A stretch of DNA of 35,921 bases. Origin: Syntrophorhabdus sp. GTDB lineage: Bacteria > Desulfobacterota > Syntrophorhabdia > Syntrophorhabdales > Syntrophorhabdaceae. Where the stretch lies: the NCBI GenBank assembly GCA_012719415.1, contig JAAYAK010000242.1, positions 1-35,921 of the forward strand, written 5' to 3'. A program made the translations under genes and the position numbers. This document shows positions 8,975 through 16,719 of this stretch, piece by piece. Within the stretch, counting starts at the first letter, position 1, and every line of letters starts with the position of its first letter. The notes below the pieces were generated by a model. The model was not told where the DNA came from. It made no database searches and saw only the letters and a program-made list of their open reading frames with translations.

Positions 8975-10684
8975 TCAATGGTCGAAGTGGAGGTCCACCC
9001 TTGTCCGCTCGCCTTCCCGGGACACTTTCATCCGGTCCGAGTAATGGCGGACGAGGAATCCGGACATGCGGGCGAGCGCCTCCGGGTCCTCGACGATGGC
9101 AGCCATGTCGGGACGCTCCCCGGGAAATTCCACCGGCGGGTTCTCGTAGGTGATCCGGATATCCAGGCTGAGTTCATCGAAGATGGCGGACATGACGATC
9201 TGCCTTCCCTCCATTCCGCAATGGACAATGGCCTCCGCAAACTCGTTCATGGCGGCAACCGCCCTGTAGACAACGTCCTTTCGGGCCCCCCAGCCGGCCC
9301 CAAGATTCTCCATGAACCGGAACATTGTATCCGAGGAATGTTCACCGGAGGTCAGCTTCAGGGTCGCGCGTCGGGAGATCCCGATGCGCATGATGAGGTT
9401 GAGGCCGATGGCGAGCACCGTGGTCACCGTCAGGGAGGAGCTGAGGAAGGGCTGCAGCCAGGGATGGGCGTGGCGGTACAGGTCGGGGAATATGTCCACG
9501 CTCATGCCGAACATGAGGGAGACAGCGATGACAAAGGTCTTGCGGTTGTCGATCATCCGGGAGGTCATCATCTGAATGCCGGAGATCACCATGAAGGCGA
9601 CCATATAGACCATGGCCCCGCCCATGACTGGCTTTGGCATGATACTGAAGACCGCCGCCAGTTTCGGCAGAAAAGCCAGCGCGATGAAGATGAACCCGAT
9701 ATACCAGGCGATGATCCTGCTCGTCGCGCCGGTGGCCACCGTGAGACCGACGCTGGCGGCGTAGAGGGACTTTCCCAGGGCCCCCAACCCACCGCCGATG
9801 ATGGAGGCAAGCCCGTCGGCCAGGGTGCCCTTTCCGATATTGACGAGGTCCGGGCGGACCCAGGCCGTGTCGTTGACCTTCTGGCACATGGTGAGAGAGG
9901 CGACGGATTTCAGGGTGGAGGCCAGGGTGACGATCACCATGGGGATGATAAGTGCCGGGTCGAAGGAATAGCTGACATGCGAGAAGTCAGGCACGGAAAC
10001 CACCGGCGCATCGATCACCTCACGCATCTGTGCTACCGTCAGCACCCCGAGGAGGATGGAGGCCGCGTAACCGCCCGCAATGCCCACAATGACAGAGTAG
10101 AGACGCAGCTTGCCTTTGCCCCACACGCTCATACCCACCATGATGGCAAGGGTGATCGACGCGACGAGAACGTTCGCCGTCTCGACGGGACTCACCCTGT
10201 CCTTGACGCCCATGAAGTCGAGGATCATGATGGGGACAATGTTAAGACCCACCATGGTGAGCACCACCCCGGCGACGTCAGGGGGGAAGATGACGCGAAG
10301 ACGGTGCATGACCCGCGACAGCAGGCATTCGATGACGCCGGAGACGATGGTCATGCCGAAGATAAGCGGCAATCCGCCCACGCTGCCTGCCAGGATGGAG
10401 ATGGAGAGGAAGCTCGGGTCCGTACCCTCGGTGCAGAGGTAGCCGCTGCCCACGGGGCCGCGGTTCAGGGCCTGGAGGATCGTTGCTATGCCGCCCGCGA
10501 TCATTGTCATGGACACAACGTTGCGTATGAGCTCGGGACTGCAGCCCATCTCACCCATGACAATGGCCACCACGATGAAACCGCCCGTCAGGAAGAAGAT
10601 ATGCTGGATCGCCAGCACCACGCAGACACCGGCCGGGGGCCGGTCGTCGACACCGTAAAGAAGATTGGCTGGTTTTTTTGCCAT
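8975..10684 (-). CDS. NCS2-family nucleobase permease (xanthine/uracil type) with soluble C-terminal extension
   Basis: A 569-residue integral membrane protein of the nucleobase:cation symporter-2 family. About 12-14 hydrophobic segments occupy residues 20-435. Family signatures include QHIFFLTGGFIVV near 25, GYLCTEGTDPSFLS near 85 and the GGGLGALGKSLYAASVGLTVATGATSR helix-turn segment near 300. The last 125 residues are soluble. VYRAVAAMNEFAEAIVHC followed by alternating strands and VDLHFD resembles the N-box region of a GHKL/anti-sigma-type ATPase; this assignment is tentative. The usual NCS2 length is about 430-460 residues, so this tail is an addition. The start at 10684 is supported by AGAGGTGA just upstream. 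Proton-coupled uptake of a purine or pyrimidine base is inferred from the family. Confidence 0.88.
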   Translation of the reverse strand: MAKKPANLLYGVDDRPPAGVCVVLAIQHIFFLTGGFIVVAIVMGEMGCSPELIRNVVSMTMIAGGIATILQALNRGPVGSGYLCTEGTDPSFLSISILAGSVGGLPLIFGMTIVSGVIECLLSRVMHRLRVIFPPDVAGVVLTMVGLNIVPIMILDFMGVKDRVSPVETANVLVASITLAIMVGMSVWGKGKLRLYSVIVGIAGGYAASILLGVLTVAQMREVIDAPVVSVPDFSHVSYSFDPALIIPMVIVTLASTLKSVASLTMCQKVNDTAWVRPDLVNIGKGTLADGLASIIGGGLGALGKSLYAASVGLTVATGATSRIIAWYIGFIFIALAFLPKLAAVFSIMPKPVMGGAMVYMVAFMVISGIQMMTSRMIDNRKTFVIAVSLMFGMSVDIFPDLYRHAHPWLQPFLSSSLTVTTVLAIGLNLIMRIGISRRATLKLTSGEHSSDTMFRFMENLGAGWGARKDVVYRAVAAMNEFAEAIVHCGMEGRQIVMSAIFDELSLDIRITYENPPVEFPGERPDMAAIVEDPEALARMSGFLVRHYSDRMKVSREGERTRVDLHFDH

Positions 10685-11126
10685 ACGCGCATCACCTCTC
10701 TCTTTTTTCTGCATCGGCCGGTGAGGCCTGCCCTCTCAAGATTGTGCGAAGCCTTCGCCCCGCGCCCGTCGAGCCGGCACACTGCCCATACTGCGTGTCA
10801 AACACCCGTTTGTTGCCTGTCGGAATACTTGAGAGATCGCAAACCACCTGAAAAACGTCCACCGGACCCGATACTGTGGGAATAGTCTGTCAGGCCGGGA
10901 CACCGGGCACCACAATGATGGGACCAACCGGACTCGACAAGGGACCGGAAAGCTATCGGGGAGATATATTCACTCGAGGCGTTATGACACCTTATCCGAA
11001 CACCGCCCATCTGTCCCGGACCTGCATCAATACTTCCGGACGAGCGCCGGCACCCATGCCTCTCCTCCATCTCTCCCGGTCAGGAGGCTGCGATCCACTT
11101 TCCACGCTTTTGTATGCATAATTCAC
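10685..11126. other. Divergent intergenic region without recognised gene
   Basis: About 440 bases lie between the permease gene (-) and the XRE operon promoter (+). TTGACA occurs on the minus strand near 10800, but no matching -10 box was found. I looked for a purine riboswitch upstream of the permease and did not see its conserved core. Small open frames here have no ribosome-binding sites or recognisable sequence. Confidence 0.4.
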
Positions 11127-11155
11127 TTGACATTATGTAATATCAACTGTACTAT
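11127..11155 (+). promoter_or_regulatory. Sigma70-like promoter of the XRE/membrane-protein operon
   Basis: TTGACA at 11127-11132 and TACTAT at 11150-11155 are separated by 17 bases in a conspicuously AT-rich stretch, about 30 bases before the regulator's start codon. The -10 overlaps the first of two direct repeats, as expected for an autoregulated promoter. Confidence 0.75.
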
Positions 11156-11178
11156 AAGTAATATTAACTATACTTCAG
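11137..11178 (+). repeat. 21-bp direct repeat, probable operator
   Basis: Two adjacent copies (11137-11157 and 11158-11178) share GTAATAT-AACT-TACT with only a few differences and are exactly 21 bp apart, two helical turns. They cover the -10 and the expected transcription start. Autorepression by the HTH protein encoded immediately downstream is the natural inference. Confidence 0.6.
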
Positions 11179-11187
11179 GTGGGAGAA

Positions 11188-11418
11188 ATGGGAAGATCAT
11201 GCGAGCCGTTAAGGATCATCAACCGGTTGAACGTATTGCGTGCGGAGCATCGCATCACCCAGGAAAAGCTGGCGAAAGAGGTCGGGGTAACGCGGGCCAC
11301 CATTGTCGCCATCGAGAAGGGTGACTACAACCCTTCCCTGGGGCTTGCCTTCCGCATTGCCCGGTATTTCAAAAGAGATATCAATGACATTTTTTCCGTT
11401 GAGGAGGAAGAGAAATGA
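11188..11418 (+). CDS. XRE-family HTH transcriptional regulator (YozG-like)
   Basis: A 76-residue protein that is almost entirely one Cro/CI-type helix-turn-helix domain: LNVLRAEHRITQEKLAKEVGVTRATIVAIEKGDYNPSLGLAFRIARYF. The recognition helix lies in VTRATIVAIEKG. An acidic tail (SVEEEEK) follows. Such short XRE proteins are commonly paired with small membrane proteins, and here the stop overlaps the start of a membrane-protein gene (ATGA). The start was set at ATG 11188 because AGGTGG lies at proper spacing; GTG at 11179 is the alternative. The direct repeats over its own promoter suggest autoregulation. Confidence 0.9.
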   Translation: MGRSCEPLRIINRLNVLRAEHRITQEKLAKEVGVTRATIVAIEKGDYNPSLGLAFRIARYFKRDINDIFSVEEEEK

Positions 11419-12008
11419 AAAGACTGGATCCGATCATGTTGAAGGTGTTCCTCTGGGGGCTTCCCGTTCTGGCGGCAGGGGCCTTTTTCAACCATATCTT
11501 CGATACGGGGCTCGCAGCCGCACCGATGAGGGCGGTGTACAACGCCAGCGGGTTCGCCTATGCCCTCTGGATGCTCCTTTCCATCTACCTGGGCGTCCGG
11601 CTGATCCTATCGGAGACATTCCGCGACAGGGTGCTCGCCAGACTGACCTTCATGAGGGAGCGTGACGAACGCGAGGCCCTCCTCACGGGCAGGGCCACGA
11701 AGACAACGCTCATGACCTCGCTCGCCATCCTGATCGTTCTCTTCTGCCTGTCCTGCTTTCAGGTATCCTTTTTCAAACTGCCGCCCGAGCAGGCACTCGA
11801 CGGAAAGACCCGCGGGTTTTCCCTGGGCCTCAAGTTCTCCCTCCTCAAAAATTTCGAGGCGAACAGGACCGATGCAGCCCTCAGAAGATACGATGTGTTC
11901 TCCTACGACGGACTGCCTGTCTCCAGTTCCGCGATCATCCTGCTCCTCATCGCCTGGCAGATCGTTTCTTACAACTGCACGATGCGGCGCCTGACCAAAC
12001 CGGAATAG
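11415..12008 (+). CDS. Membrane protein paired with XRE regulator (DUF2178-like)
   Basis: A 197-residue protein with about four hydrophobic segments: residues 9-26 (VFLWGLPVLAAGAFF), 45-66 (FAYALWMLLSIYLGVRLIL), 96-115 (MTSLAILIVLFCLSCF) and 175-190 (AIILLLIAWQIVS). The cytoplasmic loop RERDEREALLTGRATKTT resembles the DERE loop of small membrane proteins encoded beside YozG-type regulators; that family link is tentative. Its ATG overlaps the regulator's stop by 4 bases, so the genes are translationally coupled. Its role is unknown; it may sense or respond to a membrane condition or control the regulator. Confidence 0.8.
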   Translation: MKRLDPIMLKVFLWGLPVLAAGAFFNHIFDTGLAAAPMRAVYNASGFAYALWMLLSIYLGVRLILSETFRDRVLARLTFMRERDEREALLTGRATKTTLMTSLAILIVLFCLSCFQVSFFKLPPEQALDGKTRGFSLGLKFSLLKNFEANRTDAALRRYDVFSYDGLPVSSSAIILLLIAWQIVSYNCTMRRLTKPE

Positions 12009-12055
12009 AACGCATGCGACCTCTGCGCGTACCGGCGGCCGCGATGAAAAAACAT

Positions 12056-12084
12056 TTGCGCGCTATCCCGTTGTGCGTTATAGT
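12056..12084 (+). promoter_or_regulatory. Sigma70-like promoter of the hydrogenase-maturation genes
   Basis: TTGCGC at 12056-12061 and TATAGT at 12079-12084 are separated by 17 bases. They lie about 75 bases before the TM1266-like gene and are the best promoter candidate for that gene and hydG. Confidence 0.6.
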
Positions 12085-12157
12085 GTGAAGGACTGAGAAA
12101 TAGATTTTATCTCTTTCGAAGTATCAACGTTCATTCTGATCTAGAGGAGAAGGTCCG

Positions 12158-12412
12158 ATAGAAAAGAGATTTGGTGCAATTCTCATCCTTCTGACGAACA
12201 AGACGAGCGTGCCCAGGGTCAACACCCTGCTCACGGAGCATTCGGAGATCATCCTGGGAAGACAGGGGATCCCCATCCGCGACCACGGCATCAACATCAT
12301 CTCTCTCGTCATCGAAGGAGACACGGACCGGATCAACGCCCTTACCGGCAAGATCGGAAAGCTCGAAGGAGTGGAGGTAAGATCTATTCTCACAAAATAC
12401 CGTGAGCAGTGA
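12158..12412 (+). CDS. TM1266-like putative iron-only hydrogenase system regulator, apparently starting at ATA
   Basis: The frame encodes about 84 residues of the small ACT-like family that accompanies hyd maturation genes. The family start (EKRFGAILILLTNK) is followed by HSEIILGRQGIP, GINIISLVIEGDTDRINALTGKIGKLEGVEVRS. No ATG, GTG or TTG occurs in frame between the upstream stop at 12137 and the GTG at 12209. Beginning at that GTG would delete the first beta-strand and leave 67 residues. AGAGGAGAAGG sits at good spacing before an ATA at 12158, exactly where the family's initiating Met would be. So either ATA is used as start, or the original ATG has mutated. hydG follows 48 bases later, presumably on the same transcript. 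Its function is only inferred from genomic association. Confidence 0.8.
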   Translation: MEKRFGAILILLTNKTSVPRVNTLLTEHSEIILGRQGIPIRDHGINIISLVIEGDTDRINALTGKIGKLEGVEVRSILTKYREQ

Positions 12413-12460
12413 GACACAAGAGCGGCGTCTCGCGTCTGACGGCTGATAAGGAGAATAGAC

Positions 12461-13867
12461 ATGGACCGTCACGAGAAAGAAAAGCCCTTCATCGACAGGG
12501 ACAGACTGTACAGCCTCATGGAGGAAAAGGCCCCGTCAGAGAACGAACTGAACGCCATCCTGAACAAGGCCTTGCAGTTCAAGGGCCTTGACCAGCGGGA
12601 GGTCGCCTCCCTTCTCCGGGTCAGCGACCCGGGCCAGATACGCCGGATAATGGAGGCGGCGCGAACCGTCAAGGAGCATATCTACGGACGGCGTCTCGTC
12701 TTCTTCGCGCCCGTCTACACCGGGAATGTCTGCGTCAACAACTGTCTTTACTGCGCCTTTCGCAGCGACAACAAGTCCTTGAAGCGCACCATCCTCACGA
12801 TGCCCGAGATCGAGGCCGAGGTGGCATCGCTCCTTAAGGACGGCCACAAGAGGATCCTGCTCATCTGCGGCGAATCGGCGAGGAACGGCACGGACTACAT
12901 GTGCGAGGCGATCCGCACGACCTATGCCGTCCGCGACGAGAGGGGGAACTACGTGCGCCGGATAAACATCGAGATCGCCCCTCTTCCCGTGGAAGACTTC
13001 AGCAGGTTGAAGAAGGAGAAGATCGGCACCTACGTCTGCTTCCAGGAAACCTACGATCCGGTGCTGTACAGGCAGTATCATCCCGCCGGGACGCCAAAGG
13101 CGGATTACGATTACAGGCTCACGGTCTTCGACAGGGCCATGCAGGGTGGGATCGACGACGTGGGGCTGGGCGTGCTCTTCGGGCTCGCCGACTATCGCTT
13201 CGAGGTCCTCGCCCTCATGGAGCACGCGCACCACCTCGAGGCCGTCTTCGGCTGCGGCCCCCACACGATAAGTTTTCCAAGGATCGAACCCGCCGACAAC
13301 GCGCCGCTCACGAAGAACATCCCCTACCCCGTCAGCGATGACGATTTCAAGAAGATCATCGCGATCATCAGGATCTCCCTTCCCTACACCGGCATGATCC
13401 TCAGCACAAGGGAGACCGAGGAGATGAGGACAGAGCTTTTCAACCATGGCGTCAGCCAGATATCGGCCGGATCCCGCACGAACCCCGGGGCATATTCGAA
13501 GGGGAGAGACCACGATTACGGAAGCCAGTTCTCCCTCGGGGACCACCGGAGCCTCGAGGAGGTCATATCGTCCATCATCGAGAAGGAATACATCCCCTCC
13601 TTCTGTACCGGCTGTTACAGGAAAGGCCGGGTGGGGAACGACTTCATGGACCTCGCCAAACCGGGGCTCATAAAGGAGTTCTGCATGCCCAACGCGATCT
13701 TCACCTTCAAGGAGTACCTGCTCGATTTTGCCTCTCCGGAAACGAAGGAGAAGGGCCTTCACCTCATCGACAGGCTCCTGTCGGACGTAAAGAAGAAGTC
13801 TCTCAAGACAAGAATGACCGCGGTCCTCGACCAGATCGACCACGGGGCCCGCGACCTTTATTTCTAG
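12461..13867 (+). CDS. hydG: [FeFe]-hydrogenase maturase HydG (radical SAM tyrosine lyase)
   Basis: A 468-residue radical SAM enzyme that cleaves tyrosine to p-cresol and supplies CO and cyanide ligands for the H-cluster of [FeFe]-hydrogenase. The SAM-binding cluster motif CxxxCxxC is Cys91, Cys95 and Cys98 (CVNNCLYC). The second, HydG-specific cluster motif CxxC-x22-C is Cys382, Cys385 and Cys408. GCGPHTISFPRIEPADN is typical of the HydG/ThiH barrel. The C-terminal cysteines separate it from ThiH. AGGAGA precedes the ATG at 12461. The TM1266-like gene lies just upstream. The other maturases (HydE, HydF) and the hydrogenase itself are not in this window, so they must be encoded elsewhere if the pathway works. 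A 448-residue open frame on the other strand (12536-13882) is a shadow. Confidence 0.97.
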   Translation: MDRHEKEKPFIDRDRLYSLMEEKAPSENELNAILNKALQFKGLDQREVASLLRVSDPGQIRRIMEAARTVKEHIYGRRLVFFAPVYTGNVCVNNCLYCAFRSDNKSLKRTILTMPEIEAEVASLLKDGHKRILLICGESARNGTDYMCEAIRTTYAVRDERGNYVRRINIEIAPLPVEDFSRLKKEKIGTYVCFQETYDPVLYRQYHPAGTPKADYDYRLTVFDRAMQGGIDDVGLGVLFGLADYRFEVLALMEHAHHLEAVFGCGPHTISFPRIEPADNAPLTKNIPYPVSDDDFKKIIAIIRISLPYTGMILSTRETEEMRTELFNHGVSQISAGSRTNPGAYSKGRDHDYGSQFSLGDHRSLEEVISSIIEKEYIPSFCTGCYRKGRVGNDFMDLAKPGLIKEFCMPNAIFTFKEYLLDFASPETKEKGLHLIDRLLSDVKKKSLKTRMTAVLDQIDHGARDLYF

Positions 13868-14000
13868 CGGCCAGCCGGGCAAGGCCCGGAGATACCCTTC
13901 ACAACTTCCGATTCCGTGGGGGGTTGTCCTATCGTCCCGTCATGTGAATCGCGGTCCCGAGAGACCCGCGGCGTGAAGGGCATCTCCGGAGCGGTCCCTA

Positions 14001-14411
14001 TTATTGGCCCTTGACCGTTATCCTCCGCGGTGTGGCGGCCTTCACCTTCGGCAGTGTCAACCGGAGGACACCGTCCTGAAGCCCGGCCTTTATCTCCGCC
14101 TGGTCGATGATCTCCGACAGTGTGAACTGCCTGTAGTATTTTCCCGTTCGGTACTCCCTGAACACGTCCACTTCGCCGGAGCATTCGGGAGGCCTCACGT
14201 TGCCATCGAGGGTCAGAACATTCTCGTGGAGGTCAACGAGGAGATCCTCAGCCTTCACGCCCGGCATGTCGGCAAGCAGGGTGATCTCCTTATCCGTTTC
14301 AAATATGTCGACCGCCGGGGTGAACGCGAGCCCCGGCCTCGTCTGCTCGGCCGGTGTGGCCGCTTCCGTTTTGCCTTTCGCCTGAATGGCCTTGCTTTCC
14401 GCGTCTGTCAT
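14001..14411 (-). CDS. Small heat-shock protein, Hsp20 family (second of a tandem pair)
   Basis: A 136-residue alpha-crystallin-domain chaperone. The domain spans about residues 30-135. It has the family signatures PAVDIFETDKEITLLADMPGV, the strand VLTLDGNV and the C-terminal GVLRLTLPKVKAATPRRITVK, containing the A-x-x-x-G-V-L motif of sHsps (here AGLQDGVLRLTLPK). The N-terminal arm is short and Lys/Ala/Glu-rich. Such proteins hold unfolding proteins in an ATP-independent way. AAAGGAGGG precedes the ATG at 14411. It lies 20 bases downstream of the other Hsp20 gene and should be co-transcribed. The two share the domain but differ in the N-terminal arm, consistent with an old duplication. Confidence 0.93.
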   Translation of the reverse strand: MTDAESKAIQAKGKTEAATPAEQTRPGLAFTPAVDIFETDKEITLLADMPGVKAEDLLVDLHENVLTLDGNVRPPECSGEVDVFREYRTGKYYRQFTLSEIIDQAEIKAGLQDGVLRLTLPKVKAATPRRITVKGQ

Positions 14412-14431
14412 TGTATATCCCTCCTTTCCGA

Positions 14432-14899
14432 TCAGGACAGCTTCACGGCGATGCGTTTCGGCTTTGCAGCTTCCGCTTTGGGCAATGTGACCGTGAGAAC
14501 TCCGTCGGCGCAGCGCGCCTCCACCTTCTCCGATTCGATCTGGGCAGGCAGGCTCACGATCCGGTTGAATGTCCCCGCCTCTCTCTCCCTGCGGTGATAC
14601 TGGGCCTTGTCGTCTTCGGCGGAGAGCTTTCTCTCCCCCGAGATGGAGACGGAGTTGCCCGTCACGGAGATGACAAGCTCTTCGGCCTTCATACCGGGAA
14701 GCTCGGCGCGCACGTAGTAGGTATCCTTGTCCTCGGTAACGTTCATCATGGGGAAGACACCCGCTGTGGTCTCGCCCGAAGGGGCCCTGAAAAAAGTGCT
14801 GCCCATCAGGTCCATCTGCCGTCTCATCCGTTCCAATTCTTCGAAGGGATCTCTCCATCCCGACGCGGGCCAATGATCAGGTCTTCGCAGCAAAAACAT
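14432..14899 (-). CDS. Small heat-shock protein, Hsp20 family (first of a tandem pair)
   Basis: A 155-residue alpha-crystallin chaperone. The N-terminal arm MFLLRRPDHWPASGWRDPF with EELERMRRQMDLM is typical of bacterial class A sHsps. The alpha-crystallin domain spans about 48-150 (VFPMMNVTEDKDTYYVRAELPGM, SVSISGER) and ends with CADGVLTVTLPKAEAAKPKRIAV. AAAGGAGG precedes the ATG at 14899. In-frame codons up to 15019 lie in the leader and lack family resemblance, so they were excluded. The leader is about 140 bases from the predicted promoter and unusually A/T-rich at its start. Confidence 0.94.
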   Translation of the reverse strand: MFLLRRPDHWPASGWRDPFEELERMRRQMDLMGSTFFRAPSGETTAGVFPMMNVTEDKDTYYVRAELPGMKAEELVISVTGNSVSISGERKLSAEDDKAQYHRREREAGTFNRIVSLPAQIESEKVEARCADGVLTVTLPKAEAAKPKRIAVKLS

Positions 14900-15045
14900 A
14901 GTTCGTTCCTCCTTTCTCGATTCGTTCCAACATCCATTGGCAATCAAAAAGCTCCGGGAACAGCCTCGTAAGATCGCCGGCAAACGACGATTTTCGTCAA
15001 CTATTTTCAGAGCTTTCACATCACTGCCAACGCGTTTCGAAAAAA

Positions 15046-15073
15046 AATATAATCAAGTTTCGGAGCTTGTCAA
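15046..15073 (-). promoter_or_regulatory. Sigma70-like promoter of the Hsp20 operon
   Basis: On the minus strand, TTGACA (complement of 15068-15073) and TATATT (complement of 15046-15051) are separated by 16 bases. A run of eight T follows the -10. No CIRCE element or sigma32-type box was seen. Confidence 0.7.
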
Positions 15074-15212
15074 GATGGGGACGGAATCAAAAAAACAAAG
15101 GGTCCTTCCGATCGACAATTCGGGAATGACAGGACCGCGTCAATGGTGGTAGAAATGAGGATGGCACGTTCCCATTCTCCGGGAAGACCGGATTTTACGC
15201 TTCGGAGGGTAT

Positions 15213-15830
15213 ATGAGTGATAACCGCATCATGGGCGGGTGGCTGTCCGCGATCCTTGTCATCATCGCCATGGCCGTTTACCCCCTCACCTGCCGCGCCC
15301 TCGATGAACAAGCGGAATTCAGGGAATATACCTCTCAGGGGAATTACTTCAGGTGCTCCGTTCCCCGGGCCTGGAGCGAATATCACCAGAGTTTCGGACT
15401 TTCCCAGGAGGAGAAGAAGGTTTACGGGGTGACTCTCTTCGGGCCATCCGACGGCGGCCCCGTGCCCCCGACCATCTCCCTCCACTATTACGCTCCGGGA
15501 AATCTCCTGCACAGGACGATGGACAAGTTCATACGGGGCCATTCCCAGCCCGTCCCTGGTCCTCCGTCAGAAGGTGGATCTCATGGAGAGGTGCGTCCTG
15601 TCGCCATCGCGGGCAGGCCGGCCGTGACCTTCGAGCGAACGAACGTCAGGTACACCGGGGGACGCACCCTCAACCCCGATAAGGTGGTCCTCTTCGAACG
15701 CTTTGTTGTGGTCCCCGACGAAAATGACCGGGGCTTCTACGTTCTAAGCCTGTCTGTCCAGGACAGGACAAGGTCGAAACATGCAGGAATCTTTGAGGCC
15801 GTCACAGAGTCTTTCCGACCGGGAAGGTAA
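15213..15830 (+). CDS. Exported protein of unknown function
   Basis: A 205-residue protein with an N-terminal signal sequence (hydrophobic stretch WLSAILVIIAMAVYPLTC, probable cleavage near CRA-LDE, residue about 30). The mature part looks like a beta-rich domain (GNYFRCSVPRAWSEY, KVYGVTLFGPSDGG, TISLHYYAPG, GFYVLSLSVQ). The layout recalls PsbP/DUF1795-like lipid- or membrane-associated folds, but this is a weak resemblance. GGAGGG lies just before the ATG. It has no clear operon partner; the zinc-ribbon gene downstream has its own promoter. Confidence 0.8.
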   Translation: MSDNRIMGGWLSAILVIIAMAVYPLTCRALDEQAEFREYTSQGNYFRCSVPRAWSEYHQSFGLSQEEKKVYGVTLFGPSDGGPVPPTISLHYYAPGNLLHRTMDKFIRGHSQPVPGPPSEGGSHGEVRPVAIAGRPAVTFERTNVRYTGGRTLNPDKVVLFERFVVVPDENDRGFYVLSLSVQDRTRSKHAGIFEAVTESFRPGR

Positions 15831-15856
15831 CGGGGCCGGAGGGAAGCACCGACCCA

Positions 15857-15885
15857 TTGTCCATCCCCGGACGTTGTGCTACAAT
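15857..15885 (+). promoter_or_regulatory. Sigma70-like promoter of the zinc-ribbon protein gene
   Basis: TTGTCC at 15857-15862 and TACAAT at 15880-15885 are separated by 17 bases. The start codon of the downstream gene is about 125 bases away. Confidence 0.6.
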
Positions 15886-16009
15886 CTGTGCACTTCCGGC
15901 GTTAGAGCATGAACCCTCCATTCTCTTGCGGGGTCAACCGGGCGTCGGATCCGGCATCGTCAAGCAGAGGTACTGCAACGGGTCGTCAGGACCGTGGAAA
16001 GGAGAGACC

Positions 16010-16660
16010 ATGAAAGAGTTGAGATTCAGTGATAATTACAACGACCTCTGCGTCGAAACGGGCGTTAACGCGGGTTTCCAGTTTGAGTTCTTCTGCGAAC
16101 GCTGCAGCGAGACATGGAGGACGGAATTCGTTCCTTTCCGGAGCGGTCAGGCCACGGGTTGGCTCCAGAAGGCCTCGGGCATGTTCGGCGGATTGCTGGG
16201 CGGAGCCGCGGACGCCGTCGACGGGTTGGCGCGCTCCGGTTTCGGAAAGGCACGGGACGAGGCCTTTCAGGCGGCCATCGAGCAGGCCACGCACCACTTC
16301 CACCGCTGCGCGCGCTGCTACCAGTATGTCTGCGATGTGTGCTGGAACGGCGACGCGGGGCTGTGTCTGAACTGTGCCCCTGACGTCCAAACAGAGGTCG
16401 AAGCGGCCCGTATTCAGGGCGAGATCTTCGGCGCGACGGAAGAGGCTGCCAGAACCGGCGTGGCAAAAGGTAAAAAGAGGGATGTCAAGACCGCGCATCA
16501 ACTGAAATGCCCGCAATGCGGAGCCGAGACGAAGGGCGCGAAGTTCTGTCCCGAGTGCGGCTTCAAGCTGGCGCAGAAGAACACCTGTCCGGCCTGCTCC
16601 GCCGAGATCTCCCCATCGGCGAAGTTCTGCCCCGAGTGCGGACAGAAGATAGATAGATAG
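16010..16660 (+). CDS. Multi-zinc-ribbon protein
   Basis: A 216-residue cytoplasmic protein with several cysteine clusters. They are CERC near residue 28, CARC/CDVC/CLNC between about 102 and 124 (a treble-like cluster after a small Gly-rich helix), and two C-terminal zinc ribbons, CPQCGAETKGAKFCPECG and CPACSAEISPSAKFCPECG, about 165-214. The C-terminal pair is the double zinc ribbon found in many bacterial proteins of unknown role. ATG 16010 is preceded by GGAGAG. An open frame extends upstream to 15857 but overlaps the predicted promoter. The stop codon lies within a GATA tetranucleotide run. The product's partner is unknown. Confidence 0.85.
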   Translation: MKELRFSDNYNDLCVETGVNAGFQFEFFCERCSETWRTEFVPFRSGQATGWLQKASGMFGGLLGGAADAVDGLARSGFGKARDEAFQAAIEQATHHFHRCARCYQYVCDVCWNGDAGLCLNCAPDVQTEVEAARIQGEIFGATEEAARTGVAKGKKRDVKTAHQLKCPQCGAETKGAKFCPECGFKLAQKNTCPACSAEISPSAKFCPECGQKIDR

Positions 16661-16668
16661 ATAGATAA
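16648..16668 (+). repeat. GATA tetranucleotide run at a stop codon
   Basis: About five consecutive GATA units span the end of the zinc-ribbon gene and include its TAG stop. Slippage could change the last residues by one or two, but every reading frame of the repeat contains TAG, so no read-through product is possible. Confidence 0.85.
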
Positions 16669-16719
16669 GAGGAGGTGTTCTGTCTGCTCCTCCGGTTATC
16701 GAAGAGAGCTCCCTTCTCC

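Noticed and set aside
12209-12412. GTG start for the TM1266-like gene
   Set aside because: It removes the conserved N-terminal strand and has no ribosome-binding site, unlike the ATA at 12158.
12536-13882. 448-residue open frame opposite hydG
   Set aside because: Antisense shadow of an unmistakable HydG; no ribosome-binding site or recognisable motif.
14900-15045. RNA thermometer in the Hsp20 leader
   Set aside because: A T-rich stretch is present, but no convincing pairing that masks the AAAGGAGG site could be drawn by eye.
16648-16668. GATA repeat as a phase-variation switch
   Set aside because: Every frame of the repeat contains TAG, so slippage cannot add a tail or switch the gene off.
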